The notes under the pieces are model-generated. The model did no database searches. It worked only from the letters and a program-made list of their open reading frames with translations, and was not told the origin of the DNA. A DNA stretch of 64,000 bases from Circinella minor. Lineage: Eukaryota > Mucoromycota > Mucoromycetes > Mucorales > Lichtheimiaceae. Both the position numbers and the translations under genes were made by a program. Below, piece after piece: positions 13,369-25,692 of this stretch. The first letter of the stretch is position 1. Each line of letters starts with the position of its first letter. The stretch covers positions 1-64,000 of the forward strand of contig JAEPRB010000069.1 of assembly GCA_016758965.1 (NCBI GenBank), in the 5' to 3' direction.

Positions 13369-13981
13369 TTACAATGGTATAGGTTCATGTACCTAACAAA
13401 ATAAACATCTAGTCAATAATCCTTCTTTTTTCATCGCTCAAAAAATGGAGTAAACTTACAGCGTTTGTGATGTTATGCCAATCTTCAATAGCTTTAAGTC
13501 GTGCATCTTGATCATTAGGTGCCGTATCTTTTTTCCATAAAACAAACCGAGATATTTCTGGTGATGATTTTTTAATTAAACGTGGTTGTAATTCTTCTTC
13601 CTCTTCCTCTTCTATTTCATGGTGATTATGAGGTGTTTGTACATATTGCCAAATATGTCCTAATATCAATTTTTTTTTTTGTGTTAAGATCTTGCTAATC
13701 GATATAAAGAAAATATATACAAGTGTAATTCAAGAAAAATACAGATCTGTAATACCATTGACATTTTCCGGTAACTGTACATTATAACCAATGAGTCGAC
13801 GGCCCATCAGTTTTGTTTCAAACGTTTCAATCGTTTTGTGTTTATGTTCAAGTGAAGGGGTTGGTTCAAATTGAAAATATTTTTTTGAATTAATAGGTCC
13901 TTCTAATGTGCTAGTAAATGGAAATAGATGTGTAGTAGGTGCACTAGTAGTAGTAGTAGTAATGGTTTCCTGATCTGACAT
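13369..13981 (-). CDS. RNASEH2C: ribonuclease H2 subunit C (non-catalytic)
   Basis: Three exons: 13981-13756, 13659-13460 and 13392-13369; 149 aa. RNase H2 removes ribonucleotides from DNA, and subunit C (yeast Rnh203) is a small structural partner of subunits A and B. The family signature is GRRLIGYNVQLPENVNGHIW (G-R-x-L-x-G and a LPE...G block), joined across intron 1. Then come an acidic Glu-rich loop, a FVLWKKDTAP strand and the C-terminal WHNITNAVHEPIPL helix, close to the usual W..I..A.H.P end. Length matches the family (human 164 aa). The last exon encodes only VHEPIPL plus stop. It is favoured because it restores the family-like terminus; reading through instead gives an unlike tail. 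Confidence 0.72.
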
Positions 13982-14715
13982 TGTATGTTGTTGCTAGGTT
14001 TACTACATAAATGAAATAGTCTTTTTTTTTAATTTTATTATCATGTCGCGACCAACAAAGTCACGCGAAAATGTTGTCAATTTGTTTTAAAAAAAATATA
14101 GTGGAAGAAAAGTGCCCTATTTCCTACGCTTTTATACAAAGATATTTAGATATGATACCTGTTTCTCGCAAGGTTATATAAAAATGAAACACTTCTTCAA
14201 TAAAACTTTTAAAGAAATTTGACTCAATAAAAAAAAAAAAAACCAGGTACAAACAAATTGAGGAGTGGCAAATTTTACTTGTCTTATTACTATGGGAACC
14301 AAAAGATACAAAAGCAAATGAACGGATGAAAAGATAAAGGGAATAAAATCCTAGTAACTAAGAGTTATGAAAAATGTTATGACTGTGATATTTTACTGTA
14401 ATTATATAGAATGAATCTCTTTAAAGTTATAAAAGGCCATCAGACCGTTCATATAGTATGTATTTGAATATTATTAATCAAAAAGTACGATACATGTCGC
14501 TAAACTTTTTAAAAGGTAATGTTAACTAATAATACTAATACATAGTAAACTCAGAGATGGATTATCTGTTATTATTCATTGCATGGATGAATCGTGTGTA
14601 TGGTGCCACTGATATTTTTTTTGACACTCCTTTCCTTTTTTCGTTGCTATCACAACAAAATCACTTTTCCCTTTTTTGTCCCTTCTATTCCTTATTCCTA
14701 TTATTGTTTTGGAAA
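13982..14715. other. divergent promoter region
   Basis: About 730 bp separate the starts of RNASEH2C (minus) and the JmjC gene (plus). An in-frame upstream ATG at 14557 would add a Phe/Leu-rich segment unlike the rest of the JmjC protein. I treat that stretch (14557-14715) as pyrimidine-rich leader, not coding. Confidence 0.5.
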
Positions 14716-17700
14716 ATGCCAAAGTTGACCCTATTTGATAACGAAAAGAATCTTCCAAGTCCATTCATACCTGCCAAAAGAGTTGATATTATTGATTACC
14801 TTAGGAGTGGTGGTGGTTTAAAACGCGATGTGTTAGCCAAGTTGATAGAAAAACACTGTGTCCAAGACGGAAAGCCATTAGTTATTGGTAATATTCATAA
14901 ATTACCAACATGGAACGATGAGTTATTTAACGTCGAAAATTTAGGGCAGATCTATCCTGAAGATCGTAAGTTTACTCTTTTTTTCTTTTCAAAAAGAAAA
15001 AAAAAGATATTTGGGAGAAGAGGAACTATTTTTACTGCCATGAAAACAAAAACAAAAAAGAAAATATACATGTGTCAAAACTTTTGTTATTAACAGATGA
15101 TGTTTTTATATCTGCTTAAGAAATTGAATTATTCAATATGAAAACAAGGGAATGCACTCAAAGACATACGATTAATGATTATATCAAGAAATTGGATCCA
15201 AAAAATGTTGAAAAGCAACTTCCGGGCAAGGCTCGTTATAAAGCAGAAGCCAAGAAGAAACAGAACAACCTTGTTCCTATGACGACAAAGACAACAAATA
15301 CAATTGTGGATCACGGGGCACTACAACAAGATGAACAGTTAACAATAGAGTCAAAAAGGCGAGCGCGACGTAATAATAATAACAATGGTAATAACAAAAA
15401 GACGATTCAACAAAACAACATTTACTATGCCAAAGATTTATCATGTCCTACAGCATACAAGGAAAAAATTACCCAGTTATTGCCAGATTATCTCTTACCA
15501 TTAGGCTCCTATGACTTATTTGATTGTATGCCTGATGAATTACGGGCTGAAAACCTAATGTGTTACGTAGGAGGTGATGCAACAGGTACAGCGCTCCATC
15601 GTGACATATGTGGCACCATGGGACACAATTTGATGTCGTATGGTGAAGAAGGTGCTTTTGCAGAATGGTATTTTATTGAAAACCGACATCGTGATGCTCT
15701 TTTATCAACCTTTCACCCGCGAAAACAAAAAGGGACAACTAATGAAGTTGAGGATGAAAATGATGAAGGATTAACTGAACAAGAACGAATGGAGAATCGA
15801 AAGAGTTCATTTATTGAAAGTGACCGCGCGTGGGTAAATCGTGGTCCTCTTAAGAAGACTGGTTTCCAAACACAGGTTTCTATACAACGGCCTGGGGATC
15901 TTGTTATTATTCCAAGTCTATGCTATCATCAAGTACGCAATGTTAAAACATCAGTCAAAATTGCATGGAATCGAGCAACAGCCCGCACTTTACAATTTGC
16001 ATTGGAAAACCAATTGCCGATCTATCAATCTTTGGTAAGACCTGAAATTTATAGGTGTAAAGCAATGGTTTATTATTCGTTACAAAGGTATCGAGAAAAG
16101 CTGTGGGCGTTACAGACAAGAAACTCTCGCAGTAAAGGTGACACGACACGATTTTTGGATGATATTCGAATTTTGCTTGGACTTTTTGCAAAGTATGTAA
16201 TTCACCCAGAGATGATTCAAGCTATACCAGAAGAAGGGATTGATGGTATTGAAAATAATATCAAAGTCGATCACTGTGTCGATGAGGATGGGAAGGAATA
16301 TAGTAACAAAATCGATTCAGAATCCAAGCTATATACCATTGTTTGTGATTTTTGCTGTGCCGATATTTTCAATCGTCATTATCGTTGTCTGGCCTGCGAT
16401 AGTTATGATTTGTGCCTTAGTTGCTACTCTCAAGGTCGTGGATGTGACCATCTGGATCAATTGACAATGTACCAAGCTAGCCAATCGATACAATTTTATA
16501 TGGACTTTTATTTGACTATATTACAAGCCAATGAAGAGCTTTTGCCATTTTTGAGACAGTCACCCTTTAAACACGAAGTACCAAATAATGGAAGGTAAAC
16601 AGGAAATATTTAAGATATCCATTTTGTATGTTAAATTAGGATTTTGAGATAGATACACTAAATTATTAATGTATGTTGAATAGTACTTATTCGCTTGCTA
16701 CAACATGTCAGCGGATAGAAAATTACCGAAAAACCAACGGGGTAATATACATTATACGATATGTGATCTGCTGTTTTATGTAGAAGTTAACAACGTCAAT
16801 ATCATTGACATTTACTATAGATTCTCTCAACTTACTTGATATGCGGGCATTGTGAATCGATTGCAACTTTTTCCACCCTTTATCAAGAATATGGCTTAGA
16901 TCCATGTGCCATTTTTAAAAGAAAACGTTGTGCCAAATTACCACAAGATCCAAATAGTAATATTGTATACACTTGCAAAGAATGTACGAATCAATGTGAG
17001 GATGGCTGCCACCCATTCCCAGTATCTACAAAGGAAATAGCAGAAAAGGTTTATTATTATGCGCCTCAAAATAACCCAAGGAATTGGGGTGGACCAGCAG
17101 ATGTTGGTATATATAATGTAAATATCCTCATAGAATATTTATGGGTAAATGGCTGGATGGATAATTTTTCACGTATATATACACTCACTGACTAATAAAG
17201 CGATTTAATAATATAGACAAGCTACTGGCCAGATCGACGTTCTGTAAGTAAATTTATGAACAAGAATTCATTGGTACTGCACATTGTAAGTATATTCTAA
17301 ACAATTAAATTCTATTATAGAGTACTGGTATTATAAAACGCTTTCAAACAGCATGGACAAATGAAGATACCTATGGCAGAGTACTTGGAGCCATTGTTGA
17401 ATCACTTGATCCAGAAGTAATAAAAAAAACATTGGGTAAAAAGGACGCTACAAAAGCCTTGGTTGAATCAATTGAAAAAGCAGGTAACAATTGGTTCAAT
17501 ATAATGGTTAAGCAACTGAATAACGGAGATGAAATATCGCCAACTTTATTACAACCACCTGAAAAAATATATGTTGAAGAACTTCAAGGGCTTGGTGTAG
17601 CACAAAGTATTAAGGTGACCCTTCCAGATTATACCAATTTCCATATTGTGGCTACTCGTAAGAAACGGAACCATGAGGCTATTAGCAAAGAGGAAAATGA

Positions 17701-17776
17701 TAACCCAGTTGCTGTTAACGAAGTGAAGCTAGAAGAAAAAGAAGGGTCAAAATCAAAAGTATCCAAATTAGCATAA
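14716..17776 (+). CDS. JmjC-domain protein with ZZ-type zinc finger
   Basis: Six exons: 14716-14965, 15121-16594, 16684-16741, 16821-17117, 17217-17243 (only 27 nt) and 17321-17776; 853 aa. The JmjC core shows LHRDICGTMGHNLM with the iron pair His243/Asp245, then a long insert, then PGDLVIIPSLCYHQVRN with His353. All three metal ligands are therefore present, as in active 2-oxoglutarate-dependent demethylases or hydroxylases, and the layout around the second His resembles KDM3/JMJD1 proteins. A ZZ finger (about 492-525: CDFCCADIF...CLACDSYDLCLSC) follows. A second Cys-rich region (CGHCES...CAIFKRKRC...CKECTNQCEDGC) is split by introns. Likely a nuclear histone demethylase; the substrate cannot be told. 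The exon 2 acceptor at 15121 was chosen because the upstream AG gives a stop. Confidence 0.8.
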
Positions 17777-17970
17777 TATATTATTATTTCCCAAAGTTTT
17801 TAGTGGGTTTCCATATTTGGTATCATGTTTTTTATTATATGAATTTAATCTTGCATTGTACTTTTTTTTTTCTTTTTACTCTTTTACTCTTTTATTCTTT
17901 TCACTCTTCTTTTTTTTCTTCATTTTTTTTTCATTGGCATACTATTTCATATTGTTAGTAAAGACGAAAA

Positions 17971-19304
17971 ATGTATTTGGACCCCGTAGTTAATCATTAT
18001 CATGCACGGCATTCATTTACGCGTAAATTTTGTGGATGTATGGCTTTAAGAGGTGGATGCGCTATGGTGTGTGCATTTTGGGCTGTAGGTATTATTTTAG
18101 TATATGAATATAAATATGATAATTTTTTTCACAGCTACAAAATAGATTACATTATCTTTACTCAAAGAATACCTAATTATTATAGGGTCTTCATCTGTAT
18201 ATTGCGGTTATGGCTTTTCAGTTAACAAATCGTAAGTTTTCCCTATATATATTATTACTAAAAAAAAATAGTAAATATTTTAGATACATATTGACATTTC
18301 TACGTGTTGTTTTTGTTGTTATTTTAAATATGAAGCTGTATTTTCCTATCTAAACCGGATAGCAATGAACGTGTTAGGCGCAGTATGTGTTTTATTTGTA
18401 CTTATATCTTTTTATAATCTAATTTCACTTTTCCTGGTAAGAATAGTATATTGATTATTATTATTATTGGCTCATCAGTAAAATACGTAATAATGACAAA
18501 AATATAAGTTAATTGATATAGTTATGTGCATGCATTTTTTTTCACGTATTATGATAGGAATCATTTTTATTATTACGAGTTGCTCATAGAGTTACGTGGG
18601 TGGTTGTTGTCATGTTTCTTGTTTGTTATTTTATCTGTATTATTTTATTTGGTGTTCAAAACCAAGACTTTATAAATTGGTGTGTCACTTCAGCTGATAA
18701 TGATCCGGCACGACAAGAGCAACAACTGGATAGAAGTAACCCTGATCTAGCTAAAATATATAATTGTCAGAGACTTTGGGAAGGTGAACTTAAATTATCC
18801 ATCGCTGTTTTTATAATTCTTACAATTTGTTATGTACGTATGCTTTTACATATCATCCCTTTATGAGCAAGTTTTATTTATAAAGTATATATACTAATAA
18901 TCAATCTTTGTATTATATAGCTATATTGGGCAACATGTTTATGGTCGTATGCACAAAAAATATATACTGTCGGTAAACAAGCTGATCGAGCATTAGCACG
19001 AGGGCCTCCTTTGGCACCTCCACCTGTACCAATGATGCCACCACCGCCTGGAACAGTTCATCACCCACCTATCCCCAGTATGATGAATTTAAAACCAAAA
19101 ATTATGGTATTGGATGATGGTAGTACGAAATATGAGATGTCTCCAGAAGATTCGTCGATTACTATTCAGCAATACAACGAGAAAGAACAACGTGGGTATC
19201 AGCATACTCACCAACAACTATATGATGATGGTCAAAAAAGTGCTGCACAGATCGCAAGAATCTTCTTTAAAAAATTGAAGCATGTGTATAAGAATAACCG
19301 TTGA
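17971..19304 (+). CDS. four-transmembrane protein with proline-rich tail
   Basis: Five exons: 17971-18099, 18186-18231, 18363-18436, 18558-18833 and 18921-19304; 302 aa. Four hydrophobic spans are visible: MVCAFWAVGIILGLHLYIAV, VLGAVCVLFVLISFYNLI, TWVVVVMFLVCYFICIILFG and LSIAVFIILTICYVLYWATC. A soluble loop with Cys and Trp lies between spans 3 and 4 (FINWCVTSADND...IYNCQRLWEG). The tail has PPLAPPPVPMMPPPPG, possibly an SH3 or WW ligand, and ends basic. The N-terminal FCGCMALRGGC-type Cys cluster before span 1 loosely recalls LAPTM-like lysosomal/vacuolar proteins, but I cannot assign a family. It follows the JmjC gene head-to-tail with a 194-bp gap. Exon phases agree, which supports the model. 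Confidence 0.72.
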
Positions 19305-22128
19305 TGATGACGCTGCATAATAAATAATTCATATACCAACAAACTATAATATATATAATTATTGAGGATACTGTAGTTTCACTATACTGCAATAGTGGTG
19401 CGTACAAAGAAATATTGAAAGAACCAAAAGGGGAAAGCAGGAAAAATTATAATAACTGCTATCATGACTATGTATTAACTAATTTTGTAAAAGGCAACGT
19501 CGGTTTCATCTTTGTCAAAGGGAAATTTTGTCCATGCTTTTCATAAAGTAGTATGAAATAACTTTTCATTTGAAAGATGATCTTTTTTGAATATAGAAGT
19601 TGATTCTACAGTACAATAATAATAAGTGGTCGAAGGTCTTTACCTTTGAAAAAGGGAGTTAAAACATTAGCAAGTGATTAAAGAGGACCAAATGCATAAT
19701 AGTTTGTATCAATTATAGGCACGCGATAAACTCTAAATATCTTGTTTGCTAATATCATTCACCAAATGGTATTTTGAATGAAAAAAATTATGATAAATTC
19801 TGTTTCTCCTTAATATTTTTGTGTGTATAGGATCTCTGCATATACGTATGCTTGATTCTAGGAGCAATTTGAAGAATTTTGTTCTACTTGAAAGCTGTTT
19901 TTAGATCATAAAAAAATCCATTCACGCATTCATGATTTTTAGTGTACGTAGTAGGCATTGTAGCTTTGGATATTTGTATGTGCACTACGTATCTCTCTCT
20001 TCTCAACAACTACTCATCCTTAGAGTTCATTGTATCTCTATTTCTCTCATCTACCAAAAGTTATGGCTCCTCGGCTGTTTGTGATGAGAAACGTTGTCTG
20101 AAATTATTGTAAAAAATGTCATTTCGGGACCATATTACTTGGGAACAGGGCGTTTTTTTGACTACGATATAAATGTATGAAAGACTAATAATTTGGGGAT
20201 AAGCTAAAGCCGTTTACTTTGTATCATATATACCTATATTGATGGCTTCACTGTTCCGTATCTATATCTCGTGCTACTGTATTATTGTTGGTACTACAGT
20301 TTCTCTTATTTTCTTTTCTGTCGTTTAGTCAAAAGTCTCTCTCTTTTTTTCCCCAGAGATTTAATGAGTGAGAGAAAGAGAAACGGTGAATAATGTCTCG
20401 AGTATTACATTTTTGTTTGCCGAGCGAGAACTTTATCAAAACTGTTGAAGATGTAGAATTTCAGTTATTACCCTTTCTCTTTTACATCTTCTTTCCTTTT
20501 ACTTTGAAATGCCCTTTCTTATTGTAGTACTACAGCCTCTCAAACGTCTTCAAATAACTGAAATTATTTCTGCTAACCCCCCCTATCAATTTACATATAT
20601 AAAAATACGCCATACAGTATATTTACTTCAGCAGTTCCATTAAAACGTCTTTTAACAAATTTTCTAGTCCATCACGAGAACAAAAGGTCTTTATTTGAGA
20701 ATAATATAATCCTACGTAATTGATAAATATTATTCCAGCGACGACTGGGATGAGTATATAAACTAGTGATTATGCTACTGCTTCTTTTTTCAATGACAAC
20801 AGCGAGAGTACTAAATATCTTTACTAATGTAAATTCCCAAACTGGTTATGAGTACGATGATGAAAAAGATTTGTAGAAGAATTATCTGAAAGTCACTTCC
20901 TCTGTAGCTCAGATGATATTCGACATTCGTTATAGTAAAAATTTATATACTGTTTTAATATGTAGTATTTTATATATTTTATGCAGGTGATAAAATGAAT
21001 TCTAACAAGGGAAAGCAGGGAACAAATTGTACTAACTTGGGATCTGTCAATTGACTATAATGCATGTATTTTTTTTTTATCAAAAAAAGCTGTGGTATTG
21101 AAAATTTAGTATTTCCATACGGTCAAATAAAAAGAACTCATCTTTCTTACGTATACGTATTGATAAGATATATGTGTTTTTTTTTCTGCTGGTAGCTCCC
21201 CTTTCAATGAAAGGAAAGGCTCAAATAAATAAAACTTAAGAAAACGAGGTAATATCATGCATGAAAGTTGTAAAGTGTCGACTTATCAACTAGCCAATCA
21301 TATTCCGATGTAACAACCTTAATAATCATTATATAAAATAATAGTAATCATAAGACAAAATAGTAATAATCACATGTAGAAGTTTAGTGATAACAATGCT
21401 GATAGCGATATTATAGAAAACTATATAAACCCTCCTCTTTATTATAATAATAAAAAGCTATCTTCTATTACGTTCATAAATCAGATACTTTATATTTCTA
21501 TCCTTATTTTTATATTCCGAAGCTACATCTTACAAAAGTACAGTCACAGTGTAATTTCTGAATGTATTAAACACTATAAATGTAACACTATGTTCGACAT
21601 TCTTATTCCGATAAAACATATCATTTGCATATCATATTGTTCTAATGTCAACAACAACAATAGTGTTAGTGATGATGCTCCACAGTTGGTGTTCCTGTTG
21701 CAGTATAATCATTGATAGCGTTTTTTTTTGGGTTTTCAAATATTTTCAAGTTTAAGTCGAGTTTTGTTAATCTGGAAATGAACACGATGTAGCAGTCTAG
21801 GTTAATAGGAATATACTTTAATAATCCATTGTTTTGGACAACAGAAAATTCAATCCATTCAATCCGTTAATACGCTGTCCTTCTCATGGCACAAATATCA
21901 ATAAATTTTGAGAGATATAGCTTGGAAGAGAACTCACTTTATTTTCTTAATATTAATGCATATGTGTTTATATATAATTAGATGATAGAAATAATGGAAA
22001 ACCAACGGGTCCGAATGATATAGTTTTTTTTCACATAAACAAGTAATAGTTATCCTAGTACATTACTAGTTCTTATTTTTTTTTATACAATTAGTCTTTT
22101 TAATAACAATAAAAAAGGGGATTTTTAT
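19305..22128. other. 2.8-kb convergent intergenic region
   Basis: Lies between two 3' ends, so it is unusually long for this arrangement. I see no protein-like frame and no tRNA. TACGTA occurs about six times (19847, 19944, 19985, 20713 and a TACGTATACGTA near 21150). A 13-bp inverted repeat (AATTTCAGTTATT near 20456; complement near 20553) brackets a pyrimidine-rich segment. Confidence 0.5.
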
Positions 22129-24044
22129 CTATGCATTAGAATTTTCTTCGTTCGGTTGTCCAGTAAATGATGACGTTGAAGCGTCAGGTACCGTTTGTGG
22201 GGATGCCTGTGTAGGTGCTGTCTGTGGTGTAATTTGTTCTGTTGATACTTGTACCTGTGCCTGGAATTGTTGTGTTTCTTGTTGTGATAATGATTGCGAT
22301 GAAGGCGCCTGTACTTGCGCTGACGGCTGTTGTGCATCTGATAACACAGGTGCTGATATTGATGGAGTTGAATTTAATGTAGTTTGTTGAGTAGGAGCAG
22401 AGGATGAAGATACTGCTGGTGTATCTTGTTCCATATTTACTATTGCTGATAATGATCGATCAGTTGCTTCTGTCATAGTGGCATCTTCACTCGTATCATG
22501 ATGTTGCTGCGTTGATTCCGAGGGTTTATTTTCTGTCGTGGTAGCTTGTTCAAAATCCATATCCGAATTTAAAAATTCGCTTACGCTTCCTCCATCATCA
22601 TCTTGTCCTGTGTTTACCATTTCATCGAAAAAGTCATTTTGATTATCATCTTCGACGGGTTGATTTGTATTTGAATTAGCTGTTCCATAAGATCCGAACA
22701 TATTCATAGATCCACTGGATGGAATATCTCCATTACTGGAGGTACCATTACCATTACCACCAGCTGCGGCAACACGAGCATTCATGAAATCTGCAACAAA
22801 TCCATTTTGATGTTGTTGTGGTTGTTGCTGACTATTATGCTGTTGTTGATCACTGTTTCCTGATGACTGTGGCTGTTGTACTAGTGGTGGTTCATCTTGT
22901 TCTAAACCAGGAATTGGAACTGATTGTACATTTTCTTTAATATGTTCCAAACTAATACCAGTAGCTTTTTTGAATTCTTTGGTTGATTCATCAAATTGCT
23001 ACAGCGTATACACGTAATTTTAGTTATATAAATACTGTGTACCTTACCCTTTTTTTTTCATTTTAAGATAAGCTCTCATTTTTTTTTTTTACCTCCAAAT
23101 CATTTGCTTTTTCCAATTGTCCTAATAATTTCCAATAATCTTCTTGTTTTTGTTTAAGTGCTTTCAATCGTTCTTCAAATTTAGTAGTTCGTTCATTTAT
23201 TGACTTTTCTTCATTTTCCTATTAATGGATTTACAATGAGAACAGCACTTATATCTAACAAGTTTTATCCATCTCTCGCTATATAATTTATATGACAGCC
23301 TACATATCCAATCAAACTCTCACTTACGATAGATTTTGTAATATCTTCTTTACTTTGTGGTATCTCGAGTGATGGTGGAACAATAGAAGCTATAAAAAAA
23401 TCAAAGGAAATGCTATTAGTAAAAGTAGTAGAATAAAAATAAAAATGTGTACCTATTTATATGGATTGTTTGTTACCTGCACTATAAGGTGTAAATATTT
23501 CAGAGAGGTAGTCATGGTTGCGTTTATATCGTGCCATTGCAATGTCGCGTGCCGAAATGTCATCCAATTCGTCTATTTATATGATTCTTGCTATTAATTA
23601 CTTATATCTACTTTTATACCTCATTTTATTTCTTTATTTCTTTATTTTTACCTCCTGATGGTTCATCAGTATCTTCTACTAAAGCGCCAGCACCCTAAAT
23701 AATAACGGAGCGAGAGACGATGATTAGTTATGGTTTTTTTTTTAAAAAAAAAGGAATAACAGAATCAAAACATTAATTTTTGTTTTTGTTTTTTAAAAAT
23801 TGTAGATTAACAATACTTTATTTGATTGACGTTTACTACGATGATGATGGTGTTGTGGTGGTGGAGGTTGTTGCTGCATTGCTGCTGGATCAGGAGGAAC
23901 ACCAGCACCTGGTGGCATATTTCTAAAGGCTGCTTGTTGCATGTAATGAGGTGGTGGTCCACCCATTTGTCCTGAAGGCATTCCTCTGCCTGCACCCCCA
24001 AGTTGTGGTCCTCCTTGACCATAGTAGAAAGCTGGATTGTTCAT
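22129..24044 (-). CDS. BAF57/SMARCE1-like chromatin-remodelling subunit without HMG box
   Basis: Six exons: 24044-23817, 23694-23652, 23572-23477, 23389-23328, 23218-23093 and 22998-22129; 474 aa. The N-terminus is Gly/Pro/Met/Gln-rich and ends in a His run. Residues 91-120 read DELDDISARDIAMARYKRNH then DYLSEIF, which matches the D-D-x-x-A-R-(Y/F)-x-R-N-H-x-x-(I/L)-S-E-I block downstream of the HMG box in human SMARCE1. A SIVPP segment, a Glu/Lys coiled coil (about 144-185) and FDESTKEFKKATGISLEHI also follow in the SMARCE1 order. The C-terminal half is a low-complexity Gln/Ser/Thr/acidic tail. No HMG box is present. I infer a SWI/SNF-family subunit from this local similarity, not from a search. 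It is divergent from PSMA3 across 271 bp. Confidence 0.65.
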
Positions 24045-24315
24045 TTTTTTATAGGAATAGAGAAATAGAGAAAGAAAAAAAAAGTTGAAGAAGAGAATAG
24101 CGACGCGATTTTTTTTTATTATTTCCTCTTTTTCAGATTTGATAACCAAGTTGAGCAAGTTTGATTTTAAAGGGCAGGAGCCTATTAAGTAACAAAGTCA
24201 CAGGCTCACGCAAATGCACACGCGGCCTCCCCTTTCGTCTTTCCTGCTTCGGCTTTCTTTTTTTTTTTTTACTTTTTTTCTTTATATTACTAAAGTATAA
24301 GATAACATCTATATA
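24045..24315. promoter_or_regulatory. 271-bp bidirectional promoter
   Basis: The only sequence between the ATGs of the BAF57-like gene (minus) and the proteasome alpha7 gene (plus), so both promoters must overlap here. It has T-tracts on each side and a relatively GC-rich middle (about 24195-24255). I do not see the yeast proteasome element GGTGGCAAA. Confidence 0.55.
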
Positions 24316-25692
24316 ATGACATCCATTGGAACTGGAGTAAGTTAAAAGTTCATCATTCTTTCGAACTACGAGCAATAGAAAAGAAAATAATATTAACTGA
24401 ACTTCTGGGTGGATGGTTTATTTTTAGTACGATCTTGCTGTCTCGACCTACTCTCCTGACGGTCGTGTATTTCAAGTTGAATACGCGAACAAAGCAGTTG
24501 ACAATGCTGGGTATATGTCCATTTTTAACGAAACAATAAGAAGATAATATTCATTCTTATATTATAACGAAAACTAAACTATTTAATATGTATCTATGTA
24601 GTACTGCGGTTGGATTACGCGTCAAAGACGGAATCGTTTTAGCAGTCGAAAAACTTGTACAATCTAAACTTCTTGTTCCTGGAGCCAATCGACGTATTCA
24701 AAGTGCAGATCTTCATGTTGGCATTGTTAGTTACATATTTATTATTAGTATAATTTATATTTTTTTTAAAAAAATAAGAGAATCTTATATTGCATATCGA
24801 TAATTATCAATTTAGGCTTCTGCTGGTTTAATAGCAGACGGTCGGCATTTGGTTAAACGAGCACGCGACGAAGCTCAAGCCTGGAGAGACATTTATCGAC
24901 AACCTATTTCTGGAAAGGTAAAAAAAATGATGAAAAGGAACTTTATTTTTTGTTCTCTTATTAAACTTTTTTTATGGGTTATAGACAATGGCAGACCGTT
25001 TGGGTCAATATGTCTCTGCATATACCCTTTATTCCAGTGTCCGTCCATTTGGATGTAGCACTATTGTTGGTTCAGTCAATGAAGACGGCACTCCAGCATT
25101 ATATATGATTGAACCTTCTGGTGTCTATTGGGTAAGGCCATTTTTCTTTGCTTTGGAATTGCTTTATAACAAAAGGGACATGAAGTAAAGTATATGTATA
25201 TTTAACTTTTGTTGCTATGTAACAGGGTTACCATGGATGCGCTGTTGGTAAGGGCAAATCTGTAGCCAAGACAGAAATTGAAAAACTTGATCTGAGCAAC
25301 ATGACTGTCCGAGAAGCAGTGAATCAAATTACACGCATGTGAGTATATTTTTTATGACATTTGAAAATTTTATATTTTTATATTATTGAGAGAAGAATAC
25401 GTAATATTCTAACGATATATGTATATAGAATTTATACATGTCATGATGATGCCAAGGATAAAGATTTCGAATTGGAATTGAGTTGGATCTGTGCTGAATC
25501 AAAAAATAAGCACCAATTTGTACCAGAAGATATCAAGCAAGAAGCTGAGAGATTAGCAAAGGTAAAAAATAAACTGGATTCATGTATAAAAATAGAGAAG
25601 GACAGAGGAAGGGAGAGAGACAAAATCGAGTTTATTTATTAATTTTTTAAATGCATATATAGGAGTCATTGGATGAAGAGATGGAAGATTAA
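24316..25692 (+). CDS. PSMA3: 20S proteasome subunit alpha7
   Basis: Eight exons: 24316-24336, 24428-24510, 24602-24725, 24816-24917, 24985-25131, 25226-25338, 25429-25561 and 25663-25692; 250 aa, close to human PSMA3 (255) and yeast Pre10. The first exon encodes only MTSIGTG. Alpha-subunit signatures: [20 protein letters not shown] (the alpha N-terminal gate motif), [50 protein letters not shown] and AKTEIEKL. The [15 protein letters not shown] block and acidic end (ESLDEEMED) are specific for alpha7 among the seven alpha types. It forms part of the outer ring of the 20S core and has no catalytic residues. The donor after exon 3 is GTTAGT, weaker than the other introns. Confidence 0.95.

Noticed and set aside
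14557..14715. N-terminal extension of the JmjC protein from the ATG at 14557
   Set aside because: The added residues are Phe/Leu/Ser runs from pyrimidine-rich DNA and do not resemble a signal peptide or domain.
20078..20105. Box C/D snoRNA-like GTGATGA ... CTGA pair
   Set aside because: The boxes are far too close and there is no terminal stem.
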